This document shows positions 45,092 through 54,291 of a DNA stretch of 64,000 bases, in pieces. Within the stretch, counting starts at the first letter, position 1, and each line of letters begins with the position of its first letter. Made by a program: the position numbers and the translations under genes. Below the pieces are notes generated by a model. It had not been told where the DNA came from. It did not search any database and saw nothing but the letters and a program-made list of their open reading frames with translations. Origin of the DNA: Gastranaerophilus sp944325835 (GTDB lineage Bacteria; Cyanobacteriota; Vampirovibrionia; Gastranaerophilales; Gastranaerophilaceae); the NCBI GenBank assembly GCA_963931575.1, contig OZ007029.1:1240001-1304000 (forward strand), in the 5' to 3' direction.

Positions 45092-46495
45092 CTAAAATCT
45101 GAAATAAATAAACGGATTATAAGTTGATGCAGCAATTGTCGCTGTTGACAATACCAACAATACTATAAGCCATAAATTTACAAAAGCTTTTATAATCTTA
45201 TTTTCCTGCTGCAGCATTTTCCCGCACAACGGTGTACAGCAAATAAATGCAGCCACAAAAATTATAATCTCGAAATTATCAACGTAATATGGGAGTGCAT
45301 AAATTACATCGTGGACCTTTACCAAACCAAACATATTTTTAATATACGTCCACGCATAGGCCATATTATCGGCTCTGAACATAACCCAGCCTATTACAAA
45401 AACAAGAATCGTATAAAGGTGCTGCAAAGCTCTTTGCCAACGGTGTTGTTTTTCTTCATGCCAGCCGGTTAGCTTTTCTAAAATTATAAAGAATCCGTTC
45501 CATGCGCCCCAGATAACAAAATTCCACGCCGCACCATGCCAGATACCTGTCAAAAGAAAAACTATCCCCAAATTCCGGATAGTTTTCCATTTTCCGGCCC
45601 TGTTTCCGCCAAGCGAAATATACACATATTGTTTAAACCATGTGGACAGTGAAATATGCCATCTGCGCCAAAATTCCGTAATAGATTTGGATATATAAGG
45701 ATAATTAAAGTTTTCTAAGAAATGGAATCCGAAAATAAGCCCCAGACCGATTGCCATATCTGAATAACCTGAAAAATCAAAGAACAACTGCAAAGAATAC
45801 GCAATACTCCCCACCCACGCAATCAACGGAGAAAAGGTATCCGGTGCCTGTGCAAAAATTTTATCGGCAATTGCACCCATTGTATTTGCCAGAAGCATTT
45901 TCTTTGATAAACCTACAATAAAACGCTTTGTTCCAAATACAACTTTTTCAAAATTCACATCGCGGTTATCAATCTGATCCGCTACATCATGGTATTTAAC
46001 AATCGGACCGGCGATTAATTGAGGGAAAAGGCAGATATAAAGTGCAAGTTTATAAACATCCTGCTGCGCCTTACACTCCCCGCGGTAAACATCCACAACA
46101 TACGACAACGCCTGAAATGTATAAAATGAAATACCAATAGGCATTACAATATGAAGCAGATCAATATGCGAATGAAAAATTCCATTAATATTTTCAATTA
46201 AAAAGTTAAAATACTTAAAATAAATTAGAGAACCCAGGTTAATACATATAGTCAAAACCAAAGGGATTTTAGCATTTCTGCCGGTTTCCTTAAACCTCTC
46301 GACAATCTTTGCACCATAAAAATTGACAAGTATTGTAAGAAGCATAATAGCAAGATATTTAGGTTCTCCCCACGCATAAAAGATTATACTTGCAATAAGT
46401 AAAATCGGATTGTGCAATTCTTTTTTAGAAATCAAATAAAGTGTACACACAATCGGTAAAAACATGTAAACAAAAGTCATTGATGAAAATAACAT
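45092..46495 (-). CDS. MBOAT-family O-acyltransferase (AlgI-like)
   Basis: 467-aa polytopic membrane enzyme. Start ATG 46495 overlaps the previous stop (TAATG) and follows AAGGAG. Family signatures: PIGISFYTFQALSYVVDVYRG, LFFDFSGYSDMAIGLG, FWRRWHISLSTWF and the catalytic His in LLTGIWHGAAWNFVIWG. AlgI homologs pass acyl groups across the inner membrane to periplasmic AlgJ/AlgX-type partners, here encoded on both sides of it. Confidence 0.95.
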   Translation of the reverse strand: MLFSSMTFVYMFLPIVCTLYLISKKELHNPILLIASIIFYAWGEPKYLAIMLLTILVNFYGAKIVERFKETGRNAKIPLVLTICINLGSLIYFKYFNFLIENINGIFHSHIDLLHIVMPIGISFYTFQALSYVVDVYRGECKAQQDVYKLALYICLFPQLIAGPIVKYHDVADQIDNRDVNFEKVVFGTKRFIVGLSKKMLLANTMGAIADKIFAQAPDTFSPLIAWVGSIAYSLQLFFDFSGYSDMAIGLGLIFGFHFLENFNYPYISKSITEFWRRWHISLSTWFKQYVYISLGGNRAGKWKTIRNLGIVFLLTGIWHGAAWNFVIWGAWNGFFIILEKLTGWHEEKQHRWQRALQHLYTILVFVIGWVMFRADNMAYAWTYIKNMFGLVKVHDVIYALPYYVDNFEIIIFVAAFICCTPLCGKMLQQENKIIKAFVNLWLIVLLVLSTATIAASTYNPFIYFRF

Positions 46496-48164
46496 TATTG
46501 CTCCTTCCAAGCATCTCTCAATATATCAAAATCCATATCCAGCAGCATCTCAGGTTGAATTGCAGAAAACATCATAACAACGACATCAGCCTTTTTCAAC
46601 AAATCCAAATTTTTTCTTAATACATCTTTTCGTTCTGCTTGAGCCAGCCCGCGAACGAATATAGAATCCACTGTTTGAAACATATTAAAAAACAAAGGTT
46701 TTGTCATATTTACATAAGAATCCCCTATAATAAGAACTTTCTTCTGCAGCGGGTGTTCACACTTTGGAGTATAAAATTTATATGTTTCATCTAATAATGT
46801 TTCGTCCCAGATATTTAATGTACAGAAACCGGACCCCATTGAAAAGCGACTGCCGCTTCTTGCCTTATTAGTTTCCTGCACAGTGAAATCACACTCCCGC
46901 AATTGCGGGAAAGGTACTCCGTCAGCATTCATTCTTTTAATCAAAGAATTGAATACCACTAAATAACCAACATCATTCAAATGATGATCGTGCTTAAAAA
47001 ATACAAGGTGTTCTTTCTTAGCCTTCATCAATTCATCATATGGATATAAAATTTCAACTCCAGATGCCGTATAAACATTTTTAATAATATCAGGCACCGG
47101 ATCATAAACTTTCAACGGATTTGAAATCAACCCTTCATAAATTTCATCTTTATATAAGATTCCTTTTTCCGGAATAATCACAAAATACAGCTTCTTACGA
47201 GTTTTATCACAATATTCACTCAAAATTTTAATATCCTCAGAGAAAACTCTTTGTTGTTCCGGCGTAAATAATTTTTGTGCTGCTTTATGAAATTTCAGAA
47301 TTAGAAACCAGTGATTTTGTTTATTTAATAATACCCCATTATTAATACAAGAATATTTTGAGAAATAATAACGCAACCAGCCATATAAGTTTACATAATC
47401 CCGTCTGAAATTATATCTGTCATTAAACCAGTTGTCAAAATCTTTTCCAAAATTATAATTTATTTTATCCTTGTTGATAAGCGGCACCCATTTTGCAAGC
47501 TCTCTGTTTTCCGCAATTGATTTTACATCATTTGTAATATGACTCATAGGGAGAAACATCAGTATGGTACAAACCAGCAAAAACAATATATCCAGACGCG
47601 AATAATTACTTAAAACCTTAAAATCCGCAAGATATGAAGTCAATTTATATGACAGTAAATAACCTAAAACCGCAATGATAATAAACGTCATTGCTTCAAA
47701 TTTAATACCGGAGCGAACAGACAATTTTTCGTTATAAGTCAGAGTGAATGTGCTAGAGGACGGCATTAAGATATCCCCCCCCCCCCCGGTAGGGCGTTAT
47801 GCAACGCAAATTCGGATACTGAAGGTAGTTTATATTTCCCGTTTTTCAGCGTTATGTCTTTTATTTCTATAGGAAATACGTCGGAAGTGTTTACAACGAG
47901 TCTTAAGCGTTTGGGGAAACGTATCCTGTCTATTTTGCATTCACATTTCTCATAACCACCGGTTAGATGTTTCTTTATCGTACACTGCTTTATTTTTTTA
48001 AATTCGTTATTATTCTTCTTATTTAACTGAACCGTAAATGTGTAACTACCGTTGCCCTTTACAAGAAAACTCACAGGCATTGGTTTAAATATAAGCCAAT
48101 GCTTACAGGTCAACGCCAGTAGCACTATTGTTAGAACACCGCTTATGATATCACGTCTGCGCAT
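46495..48164 (-). CDS. AlgJ/DHHW-like O-acyltransferase partner 2, poly-G interrupted (frame -1 as given)
   Basis: ATG 48164 with GAGGAG 8 nt upstream. The 5' part codes a signal-anchor (ISGVLTIVLLAL) and a beta-rich exported domain of about 100 aa, then G13; as given it ends GGGGIS, 132 aa. With 14 (or 11) G the frame continues into the 423-codon ORF: a 556-aa protein with further membrane helices and an SGNH domain with IIGDSY and DHHL (KHDHHLNDVG). Homologous to partner 1 across the whole C-terminal part, but with an intact GDS. Stop overlaps the MBOAT start. Confidence 0.82.
47775..47787 (-). repeat. Homopolymer G13 in AlgJ-like gene 2
   Basis: Thirteen bases separate two long ORFs; 14 or 11 would fuse them through Pro-Gly4-Asp. 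Confidence 0.95.
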
Positions 48165-48333
48165 TCACACTCTCCTCGTTATGAATATATTATAAAAACG
48201 CTATACCTTCATCATATTTATCAACATTTTAAACAAAATGTTACATGTAAAAACTCTATCCGTTTACATCACCTTATCAGCGAATAAATATATTGACATT
48301 TACGCATATAATCTTTGCAAAAGGAGTTGAGTG

Positions 48334-48726
48334 ATGAAAAAAATATCAAAAGTTTTAGGGATTGTAAGTTTGTTAATAATTACGGCAAGCCAGGCAAATG
48401 CGGGAATTTTTTCAAAATTCCGCGGCTGGAGCAATAATTTTTGGAACAACGGTTGGGGAAGCGGCAGGTATTATAATAATTACAATTGCCCATACCATAA
48501 CCACTATAACAGCAGACCGCACTATCACGGTAACGGTTTCTTCCACAGCGGCAGTATGACAGGATTTACGCCGCCTATTAACGGAAGCTTCTACCCGAGC
48601 ATTGGAAATTACCATAGTCCTATGTACCCGGGCCATATAAACTCTATAAATTCTATTCCACAGCAGGTTATTACCGATTTTAATTCTAATGTCGGCACCC
48701 GCACAGGGGTTACTATTTTAGATTAA
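48334..48726 (+). CDS. Secreted Asn/His/Tyr-rich protein, 130 aa
   Basis: Signal peptide (residues 1-23, ending QANA). The mature part is rich in Asn, Gly, His, Tyr and Trp (YYNNYNCPYHNHYN, HYHGNGFFHSG) with no repeats of fixed length. Strong ribosome site AAGGAG; ATG 48334 preferred to GTG 48331. Perhaps metal-binding or a surface matrix protein; no family recognised. Divergent from the acyltransferase operon. Confidence 0.7.
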   Translation: MKKISKVLGIVSLLIITASQANAGIFSKFRGWSNNFWNNGWGSGRYYNNYNCPYHNHYNSRPHYHGNGFFHSGSMTGFTPPINGSFYPSIGNYHSPMYPGHINSINSIPQQVITDFNSNVGTRTGVTILD

Positions 48727-48791
48727 AATTATTGACTTTATACGGCAATATATGATACAACTATACTGTAAGAATTACAGGAGAGTTTAGT

Positions 48792-48980
48792 ATGGGAAAA
48801 TTAATTCTTGTCATATTATTGGCAATAGGCGCATACTTTATTTACGAAAATCAGGATGAGCTTCTTGCAAGTGCGAAAGAACTTTTTCTTAAAGAAAAAA
48901 CCGTTATGAAAGTTAATAACGCCAGTGCAGAAAAGCAAAAGGCCATTGAAAACGCCATGGATCAGGCACTGGAGTACTAA
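48792..48980 (+). CDS. Small single-pass membrane protein, 62 aa
   Basis: N-terminal helix (LILVILLAIGAYFIYE, residues 4-19) then a charged helical tail. Ribosome site AGGAG before the ATG. Directly followed, 1 nt apart, by the TSCPD gene. Function unknown. Confidence 0.65.
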   Translation: MGKLILVILLAIGAYFIYENQDELLASAKELFLKEKTVMKVNNASAEKQKAIENAMDQALEY

Positions 48981-48981
48981 G

Positions 48982-49254
48982 ATGGCAACAGAAGTTTTTC
49001 AATATAAACCGCAGGGTGTTTGCTGTCAGCTAATGCAAATTTCAGTTAATGACGGTATTGTGGAAGATATACAATTTATGGGCGGCTGCCACGGAAACCT
49101 TCAGGGAATCGGCAAGCTGGTAAAAGGGATGCCCCTTGATGAAGTTATTTCCAGACTTCAAGGGATTCAGTGCGGAAGCAAACCGACAAGCTGTCCGGAT
49201 CAGTTGACAAAGGCATTGGTTGCTTATAAAAATCACAAACAAGCTGCGGTTTAG
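48982..49254 (+). CDS. TSCPD-domain protein (TIGR03905-type)
   Basis: 90 aa. The family pattern is clear: FQYKPQGVCC, GGCHGNLQGIGKLVKGM and the terminal CGSKPTSCPDQLTKAL, with conserved cysteines. Related to the C-terminal domain of class II ribonucleotide reductase, where it probably handles a redox or zinc site; the stand-alone protein has no known role. Start ATG 48982 with GGAG upstream. Confidence 0.88.
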   Translation: MATEVFQYKPQGVCCQLMQISVNDGIVEDIQFMGGCHGNLQGIGKLVKGMPLDEVISRLQGIQCGSKPTSCPDQLTKALVAYKNHKQAAV

Positions 49255-49307
49255 CGTCAGCCGGAGCTCACAGTGTCAACACACGTTAGTGTGGTGACAC
49301 TGTGAGC
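49255..49307. repeat. Hairpin repeat unit C after the TSCPD gene
   Basis: GCGTCAGCCGGA lead, then GCTCACAGTGTCA paired perfectly with TGACACTGTGAGC (49266-49307), inner CACAC-GTTA-GTGTG. The lead matches units in 12466-12890. No T-run, so not a standard terminator. Confidence 0.65.
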
Positions 49308-49340
49308 ATTACGATACCGCCGTTACGATTGGAGCAGAGC

Positions 49341-49460
49341 AATAAAGCAGTTCTCCGTCGCCTGCTTGCCCTGCCCTCGCAGGTCAACCCGCGACTGCGC
49401 TGTCTAATACGCCACTCAAAAGTTTCGCTCACGTTCCTTATCGCTAAACTTTCTCGGACA
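49341..49460. repeat. Two-hairpin dispersed repeat, copy A6
   Basis: Outer stem GTCGC/GCGAC, inner CCTGC/GCAGG, second hairpin AAAGTTTCGC/GCTAAACTTT with one mismatch. Not next to a minus-strand stop codon. Confidence 0.85.
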
Positions 49461-49472
49461 TAAAGAGTGTAC

Positions 49473-49505
49473 AAAAAATCCTATAGCAATGCTATAGGAT
49501 TTTTT
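49473..49505. terminator. Bidirectional terminator
   Basis: AAAAAATCCTATAGC-AAT-GCTATAGGATTTTTT, between the TSCPD region and the glutamate synthase operon end. Confidence 0.92.
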
Positions 49506-49525
49506 GACAGGCGGGAAAGCGTTTT

Positions 49526-50596
49526 TTATTTTGTAATTTCTTTGTTATTTTCAACCATTTTCCAGGCGTGACGAGGACAGAGCGCCGCGCAAATTCCGCA
49601 GCCTATACATTTATTATCCTCGGAATGATAAACTTTTTCATCAGAGAAAATCGCATTTTGCGGACAGTTTTTAACACAAATATCACACCCGATACAAAGC
49701 TCTTTATCCCACTGCGGAATACGGCATCTGGCATCACCCGTGCCTGCGAGTTCATACACCGCATAATCGTCCGTGATGAAATCTCCGAAGATTCCGCCCG
49801 AAATCCACTCTTTTTGACGGAATTCCGCAACCGGCATCCGTTTTTTTACTGCTTCCGCACGAGTTTGAATTTTATGCCATTCGCTAAAGTCGGTAAGTTT
49901 ATTAAAAAGTTCGGAACGTCCGATTTTGTCAAGAAATCTTTTCAAGCCGGAGTGCAAAAATTCAATATCTTTTTCATCAAGGTTCAGGATTTCGACACAA
50001 TGCGATAGGTTTTCAACTTTTCCGCGCACAAAAATTGTACCGCCGACCATTCCGCCGCAGGAGCCTTTCCCTAATACAGATTCCAGCCTGCCGCAGTCAT
50101 AACCGCAGACAACAGCGATGCCGCCGCCCATAAATTCAAAACTAAAAGAACCGGTATTTTTCAAAACCCAGAATTCAGGGATTTTAAATTTAGGGTCGTG
50201 TTTCATCAACGCTCCGGAACGTGTTCCGACACGCCCGCCGATGTAAATTTCGCCTGACGCGGCACAATGAGCGGTCGTATCTCCGCTATCGCCTTTTACA
50301 ATAATTTCCGCGCCGGAATTTAACCAGCCGGTATCCGCTGGAACTGAACCCTCAACGATAATTTGGGTACCTTTCATACCCATTGCACCGACACGCTGCC
50401 CCGGATTTTTAACATAAAAATTCAATGTTTTGCTTCTGTCACGAGCCCAGCTTGAACCGCCGATATTATGCTGTCCGCAGCCGTTTATCTCAAAATCAGT
50501 ATAACCCTCATCAATCTTTGCCTGAATTAACTGCAAAAGTTCCTGAGTGGACATTCTGTTTTCATTTATTAAAGTTTCAATTTTAAATCTTTCCAT
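49526..50596 (-). CDS. Glutamate synthase GXGXG subunit fused to 2[4Fe-4S] ferredoxin
   Basis: 356 aa. The beta-helix GXGXG domain (GltB domain 3) occupies about residues 30-215 (GQRVGAMGMKGTQIIVEG, GSCGGMVGGTIFVRG). A C-terminal ferredoxin module has two CxxCxxCxxxCP clusters (CIGCDICVKNCP and CIGCGICAALCP). Third gene of a three-gene glutamate synthase operon of the type common in archaea and anaerobes, where the GltB domains are separate proteins. Confidence 0.92.
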   Translation of the reverse strand: MERFKIETLINENRMSTQELLQLIQAKIDEGYTDFEINGCGQHNIGGSSWARDRSKTLNFYVKNPGQRVGAMGMKGTQIIVEGSVPADTGWLNSGAEIIVKGDSGDTTAHCAASGEIYIGGRVGTRSGALMKHDPKFKIPEFWVLKNTGSFSFEFMGGGIAVVCGYDCGRLESVLGKGSCGGMVGGTIFVRGKVENLSHCVEILNLDEKDIEFLHSGLKRFLDKIGRSELFNKLTDFSEWHKIQTRAEAVKKRMPVAEFRQKEWISGGIFGDFITDDYAVYELAGTGDARCRIPQWDKELCIGCDICVKNCPQNAIFSDEKVYHSEDNKCIGCGICAALCPRHAWKMVENNKEITK

Positions 50597-50607
50597 AAAA
50601 ATTTTAC

Positions 50608-52236
50608 CTAGATTGAATACTGGATATCAAGCCGCCTTGCAATGTGTTTATCAACTGTAATCAAGGCATCCGAACGTCCGATAGGCAGAGTGGAACAGCC
50701 CACAGGCCCCATTAACTTTTTCAGTTCCATATCGGTTGCAACGATAAAGTTAACAAGATTTTCCGCGACTTTGTCGATATCAAGCCTTTTTGTAAGACAT
50801 TCTCTTTGAGAAGTCAACCCCGCCGGACAGTTGCCGGTCGAGCAGGCATTACACTTTTCAGTGTCATTACCACAGCAGCCCGCGATTTGTAAAAGCAGAC
50901 GACCCGTAAATACTCCGTTTGCCCCAAGACAAATCAGCTTAAACGCATCAGCCGCAAAACTTCCGGTTTGCCCCAAGCCTCCGCCTGCAAACAGCGGAAT
51001 TTCGCCCTGACGTCCCTGATGAACCGCTGCGAGATAGCAATCGCGCAGTTTTGAGGTTATCGGGTGGCCCGTGTGGTTTAAAGAAATCTCGTGCGCAGCA
51101 CCCGTTCCGCCCGCAAAGCCGTCAATAAAAAATCCGCCGACAATATTATACGGGTCGCGAAGCAGATTATTATAAACCGCAACACTTGTAACTGACGCTG
51201 CCACCTTAATCGCAACCGGAACGCGGAAATTAAACGCCGCGTTCATAGATAAGAACATCTTTTGAACACTTTCCTCAATCGAATAAAGCCCCTGATGCGT
51301 CGGCGGGCTCATCAGATCAGCCTTCGGAACCCCGCGGATTTCCTGAACATATTTTGAAACTTTATTTGCAAGCAGCAGCCCGCCGTCACCCGGTTTTGCC
51401 CCCTGCCCGATTTTTATAAGAATACCTGCAGGATCCTCTATCATTTCAGGCATTGTTTCAACAATTCTGTTCCAGCCGAAATGACCTGACGCAATTTGCA
51501 AAATCATATATTTCAGGTATCTTGATTTCAAAAGGCTTACGGGAACTCCGCCCTCACCGGTTCCCATTCGGATAGGAATACCCATTTTCTCGTTAAGATA
51601 AGCCGTTGCAATTGCAATTGCTTCCCACATTCTTGATGAAATCGCCCCGATTGACATATCCCCGAAAATTATCGGATAAATCCAGCGGTTCGGCGGAAGC
51701 GGTTTTGTTTGCATTATTTTATTACCGTCAACTTCAAACCCGAGTTTGTCCGCCGATAAAACTCTGCCGAAAGGCGTTTTTATCTCAAATGTATGACGAA
51801 CCGGATCCAGTGACGGATCTGTCATTTGCGAAATTCTGCCGATTTTAATTTTATCCAGCGTTCTGCCTTCTGTATTAAGGTTAGACCGCCCGCCGCGTTT
51901 CAGAGATTCACCTTTTTCAGCGCGATAACGGATAGCATACCTGTCATCAAAATTTCTAACAGCCTTAATCGCGCCGTTCGGACATACGTTTGCGCACATT
52001 CCGCAGCCTACGCAGTGGTTTTCAAACCCGACATTCTGCTTTATTACAAGAGTTTTTTCATAAGTATTTTTTTCATTAATATTGCCGGATTTTTTGCGCA
52101 TTTCAACAGCAGGACTGATTGCGCCGAAGGAACAAACCGCCGTACATTTGCCGCACTGAATACACTTGGATTCATCGTATTCAATAATCCAAGGTAAATC
52201 TTCCTTATGCAATTCATTAACTTTTACTGCTGCCAT
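50608..52236 (-). CDS. Glutamate synthase FMN-binding subunit with N-terminal ferredoxin domain
   Basis: 542 aa. N-terminal two [4Fe-4S] motifs (CIQCGKCTAVCS, CVGCGMCANVCP). Then the TIM-barrel synthase domain: MGTGEGGVPVSLLKSRY, KIGQGAKPGDGGLL and FAGGTGAAHEISLNHTG. C-terminal cysteines (CCGNDTEKCNACSTGNCP) supply a further Fe-S site. It joins ammonia to 2-oxoglutarate, forming glutamate with reduced ferredoxin or NADPH. Overlaps the amidotransferase gene by 13 nt and precedes the GXGXG subunit by 11 nt. Confidence 0.93.
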   Translation of the reverse strand: MAAVKVNELHKEDLPWIIEYDESKCIQCGKCTAVCSFGAISPAVEMRKKSGNINEKNTYEKTLVIKQNVGFENHCVGCGMCANVCPNGAIKAVRNFDDRYAIRYRAEKGESLKRGGRSNLNTEGRTLDKIKIGRISQMTDPSLDPVRHTFEIKTPFGRVLSADKLGFEVDGNKIMQTKPLPPNRWIYPIIFGDMSIGAISSRMWEAIAIATAYLNEKMGIPIRMGTGEGGVPVSLLKSRYLKYMILQIASGHFGWNRIVETMPEMIEDPAGILIKIGQGAKPGDGGLLLANKVSKYVQEIRGVPKADLMSPPTHQGLYSIEESVQKMFLSMNAAFNFRVPVAIKVAASVTSVAVYNNLLRDPYNIVGGFFIDGFAGGTGAAHEISLNHTGHPITSKLRDCYLAAVHQGRQGEIPLFAGGGLGQTGSFAADAFKLICLGANGVFTGRLLLQIAGCCGNDTEKCNACSTGNCPAGLTSQRECLTKRLDIDKVAENLVNFIVATDMELKKLMGPVGCSTLPIGRSDALITVDKHIARRLDIQYSI

Positions 52237-53330
52237 CTTTCCACCGTCAAATCATTTTTTACAATAATAGTTTCATTTTCCGCCGGATAAATATCTTTGC
52301 TCAAATCTCTGTCCGGCAATAGTTCATTAATCCCGGTTACTTCTGACGTCATAACCACCATATCTTCATTCTGACCGATTACCACCGGACGTAATTTTTT
52401 TGAGTCACAAACGCAAATTAAATCATAATCCGGCGTAACTCCAAGAATTGTGTTCGGCCCGTTAATCTCAAGGTGAGATAATGAAGCTTTTATCCTGAGC
52501 AAAACATCTTTATCCTGACGTTTTTCAATTTTATCAATCGGAAGCGGTGTTATCACGTGCTTGTAGTATTGAATAGGCCATTTTAAAATTTTGTGCAAAT
52601 AATGCAGAGTATACAAAAAGCACTGCGAATCCGATTCAAACCCCATATAAGCGCGGTTTAGCTTCATTTGATAATATTTATTTCTTTCGTAGAACGTATT
52701 TTCACCGTTTGCAAGAACCGTATATCCTTCAAGGAAAAACGGATGCGCGGCATATCTGACAATATCATAATTTGTATTCTGGCGGCACTGTGCAGTGATA
52801 ACTTTTGAACAGAGTTCCGAATTTTCTTCCCAGAGATTAAAATAAGTTCCGATATCTTTCGGGCTTCCAATTTCTTTCAACACAAGCGTGTCCGGCCAGA
52901 AAGCATAAATATAGCCTGAATTATCTTCTTCAAGAGCCTTTCTGATTTTCAGGGCTGTATCAAGAAGCAATTCTTCTTTTTCTTCCTGAGTCGCATATTT
53001 ATGGCTCTTTGGATACTGCACCGCCTCAAAAACATAGTTAGGAAGCGGGTCGATTTTTAAACCTTTTTTATTTGTAATATGCGGCGTCCACTGCAAAACG
53101 CGTTTAAACCCCAAATCCATAAGAATATCTTCGGCCTTACGCGCACCCTCAACGGTACCCGCCATAGAAAGGATAGGCAAATCCTTATGATGTTCAAAAA
53201 TCCCGCCCAAATCCTGCATTACAAAGGCAAACCCGGAATCATCATGGCCTTTTTGCTGTGAGCGCATAAGTTTCAAAGCGATAGAGGGGTGCAAATACTT
53301 CTTAGATTTAATGGCGCCAATTCTACACAT
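52224..53330 (-). CDS. Class II glutamine amidotransferase subunit of glutamate synthase
   Basis: 368 aa. Start MCRIGAIKS at 53330 is chosen because Cys2 must become the N-terminal nucleophile; the ORF is open to 53366. The Ntn-type motif QQKGHDDSGFAF matches the conserved G-x-DSxG segment, and the protein has the length of stand-alone GltB1. It hydrolyses glutamine and channels ammonia to the FMN subunit. First gene of the operon. Confidence 0.9.
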   Translation of the reverse strand: MCRIGAIKSKKYLHPSIALKLMRSQQKGHDDSGFAFVMQDLGGIFEHHKDLPILSMAGTVEGARKAEDILMDLGFKRVLQWTPHITNKKGLKIDPLPNYVFEAVQYPKSHKYATQEEKEELLLDTALKIRKALEEDNSGYIYAFWPDTLVLKEIGSPKDIGTYFNLWEENSELCSKVITAQCRQNTNYDIVRYAAHPFFLEGYTVLANGENTFYERNKYYQMKLNRAYMGFESDSQCFLYTLHYLHKILKWPIQYYKHVITPLPIDKIEKRQDKDVLLRIKASLSHLEINGPNTILGVTPDYDLICVCDSKKLRPVVIGQNEDMVVMTSEVTGINELLPDRDLSKDIYPAENETIIVKNDLTVERWQQ

Positions 53331-53387
53331 ATAAGTTATTTTATGGTTGAAAAATTCGATTGTCAACTAAGGGTAAAGAAAATTGAA

Positions 53388-53411
53388 GGGCGAAGCCGAA
53401 CGGCTTCGCCC
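53388..53411 (-). terminator. Terminator hairpin
   Basis: GGGCGAAGCCG-AA-CGGCTTCGCCC, past the stop of the gene at 53435 on the minus strand; the T-run is weak. Confidence 0.65.
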
Positions 53412-53434
53412 GTAATAATAGATACACGCACAGC

Positions 53435-54220
53435 CTACAGGCTAAACGTATCGTCTTTCAACAACTGCTGCTCTATAGTTTCTGCCGGCGGGGTTATCTT
53501 CACCGGAATGCCCTTTTTATAATATTTCAGACCAATGCCTTCATTCGGTACCGGTTTAACATTATCAGAATAATCTATAGTTTTATTTTCCAAACGCAAA
53601 ATAACGTTTTCTTCAACATCTTTCGCTATAATATTTTTGGAAAACGAACGGACTTTTTCATAGTTATCGGCTGCCGCAGAGAAATTTTTTGCAGAAAAAG
53701 GCTTCTTATTTGATGCAAGCGGCATTGTATATGATTTGTGCCACAGCGCAACCCCGTCAGTGTTATCAATAAGCATTACCATTGTAGTCCAATTGTATTG
53801 ATAATCTATTTGAAAATCCGAAGCAAGCTTCAAAATATCCCACAGCCCCAGTTTCGCCTCGTTTTTGTCCTCTACATACCCCACAACAAGCAGCGTTTTA
53901 TCCGCCGTTGTATTTATTGATTTGACAAGTTTTTCAAAATCTATCAAACCGGATTTTCGAAACTTATTACCGGCTTCTTTTACATAAAAATCATTGGCAG
54001 TCAGGGCTTTAACATTATCCAGTTTAGTCGAATTTATTTTATTCCCGAGCAAGAAGTTTTGAATAATATCATCTGCAACAATTTCAGACGCGGTTTCAAA
54101 ACCATAAGAATTATTATTTTGCACATCTGTCATATAAAGCGGCAGCACAAAAATTTCCTCTTCTTTGGCGTACGCTGCCAAACCAATAAACATAAAAAGA
54201 AATACCAATAATTTTTTCAT
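53435..54220 (-). CDS. Secreted hypothetical protein, 261 aa
   Basis: Signal peptide (MKKLLVFLFMFIGLAAYAK). The mature protein is mixed alpha/beta with TADKTLLVVGYVED and YNWTTMVMLIDNTDGVALWHKSY, reminiscent of lipoprotein-like domains that build outer-membrane assembly factors (a CsgG/LpoB-type fold is possible but unproven). Start 54220 preferred to the open 54238. No named family. Confidence 0.7.
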   Translation of the reverse strand: MKKLLVFLFMFIGLAAYAKEEEIFVLPLYMTDVQNNNSYGFETASEIVADDIIQNFLLGNKINSTKLDNVKALTANDFYVKEAGNKFRKSGLIDFEKLVKSINTTADKTLLVVGYVEDKNEAKLGLWDILKLASDFQIDYQYNWTTMVMLIDNTDGVALWHKSYTMPLASNKKPFSAKNFSAAADNYEKVRSFSKNIIAKDVEENVILRLENKTIDYSDNVKPVPNEGIGLKYYKKGIPVKITPPAETIEQQLLKDDTFSL

Positions 54221-54291
54221 ATCAATATTATACTCCAAATAAACGATTTTACAAAGAACAAATTATATTAAAATATTTTTTGAGGTGTCCT

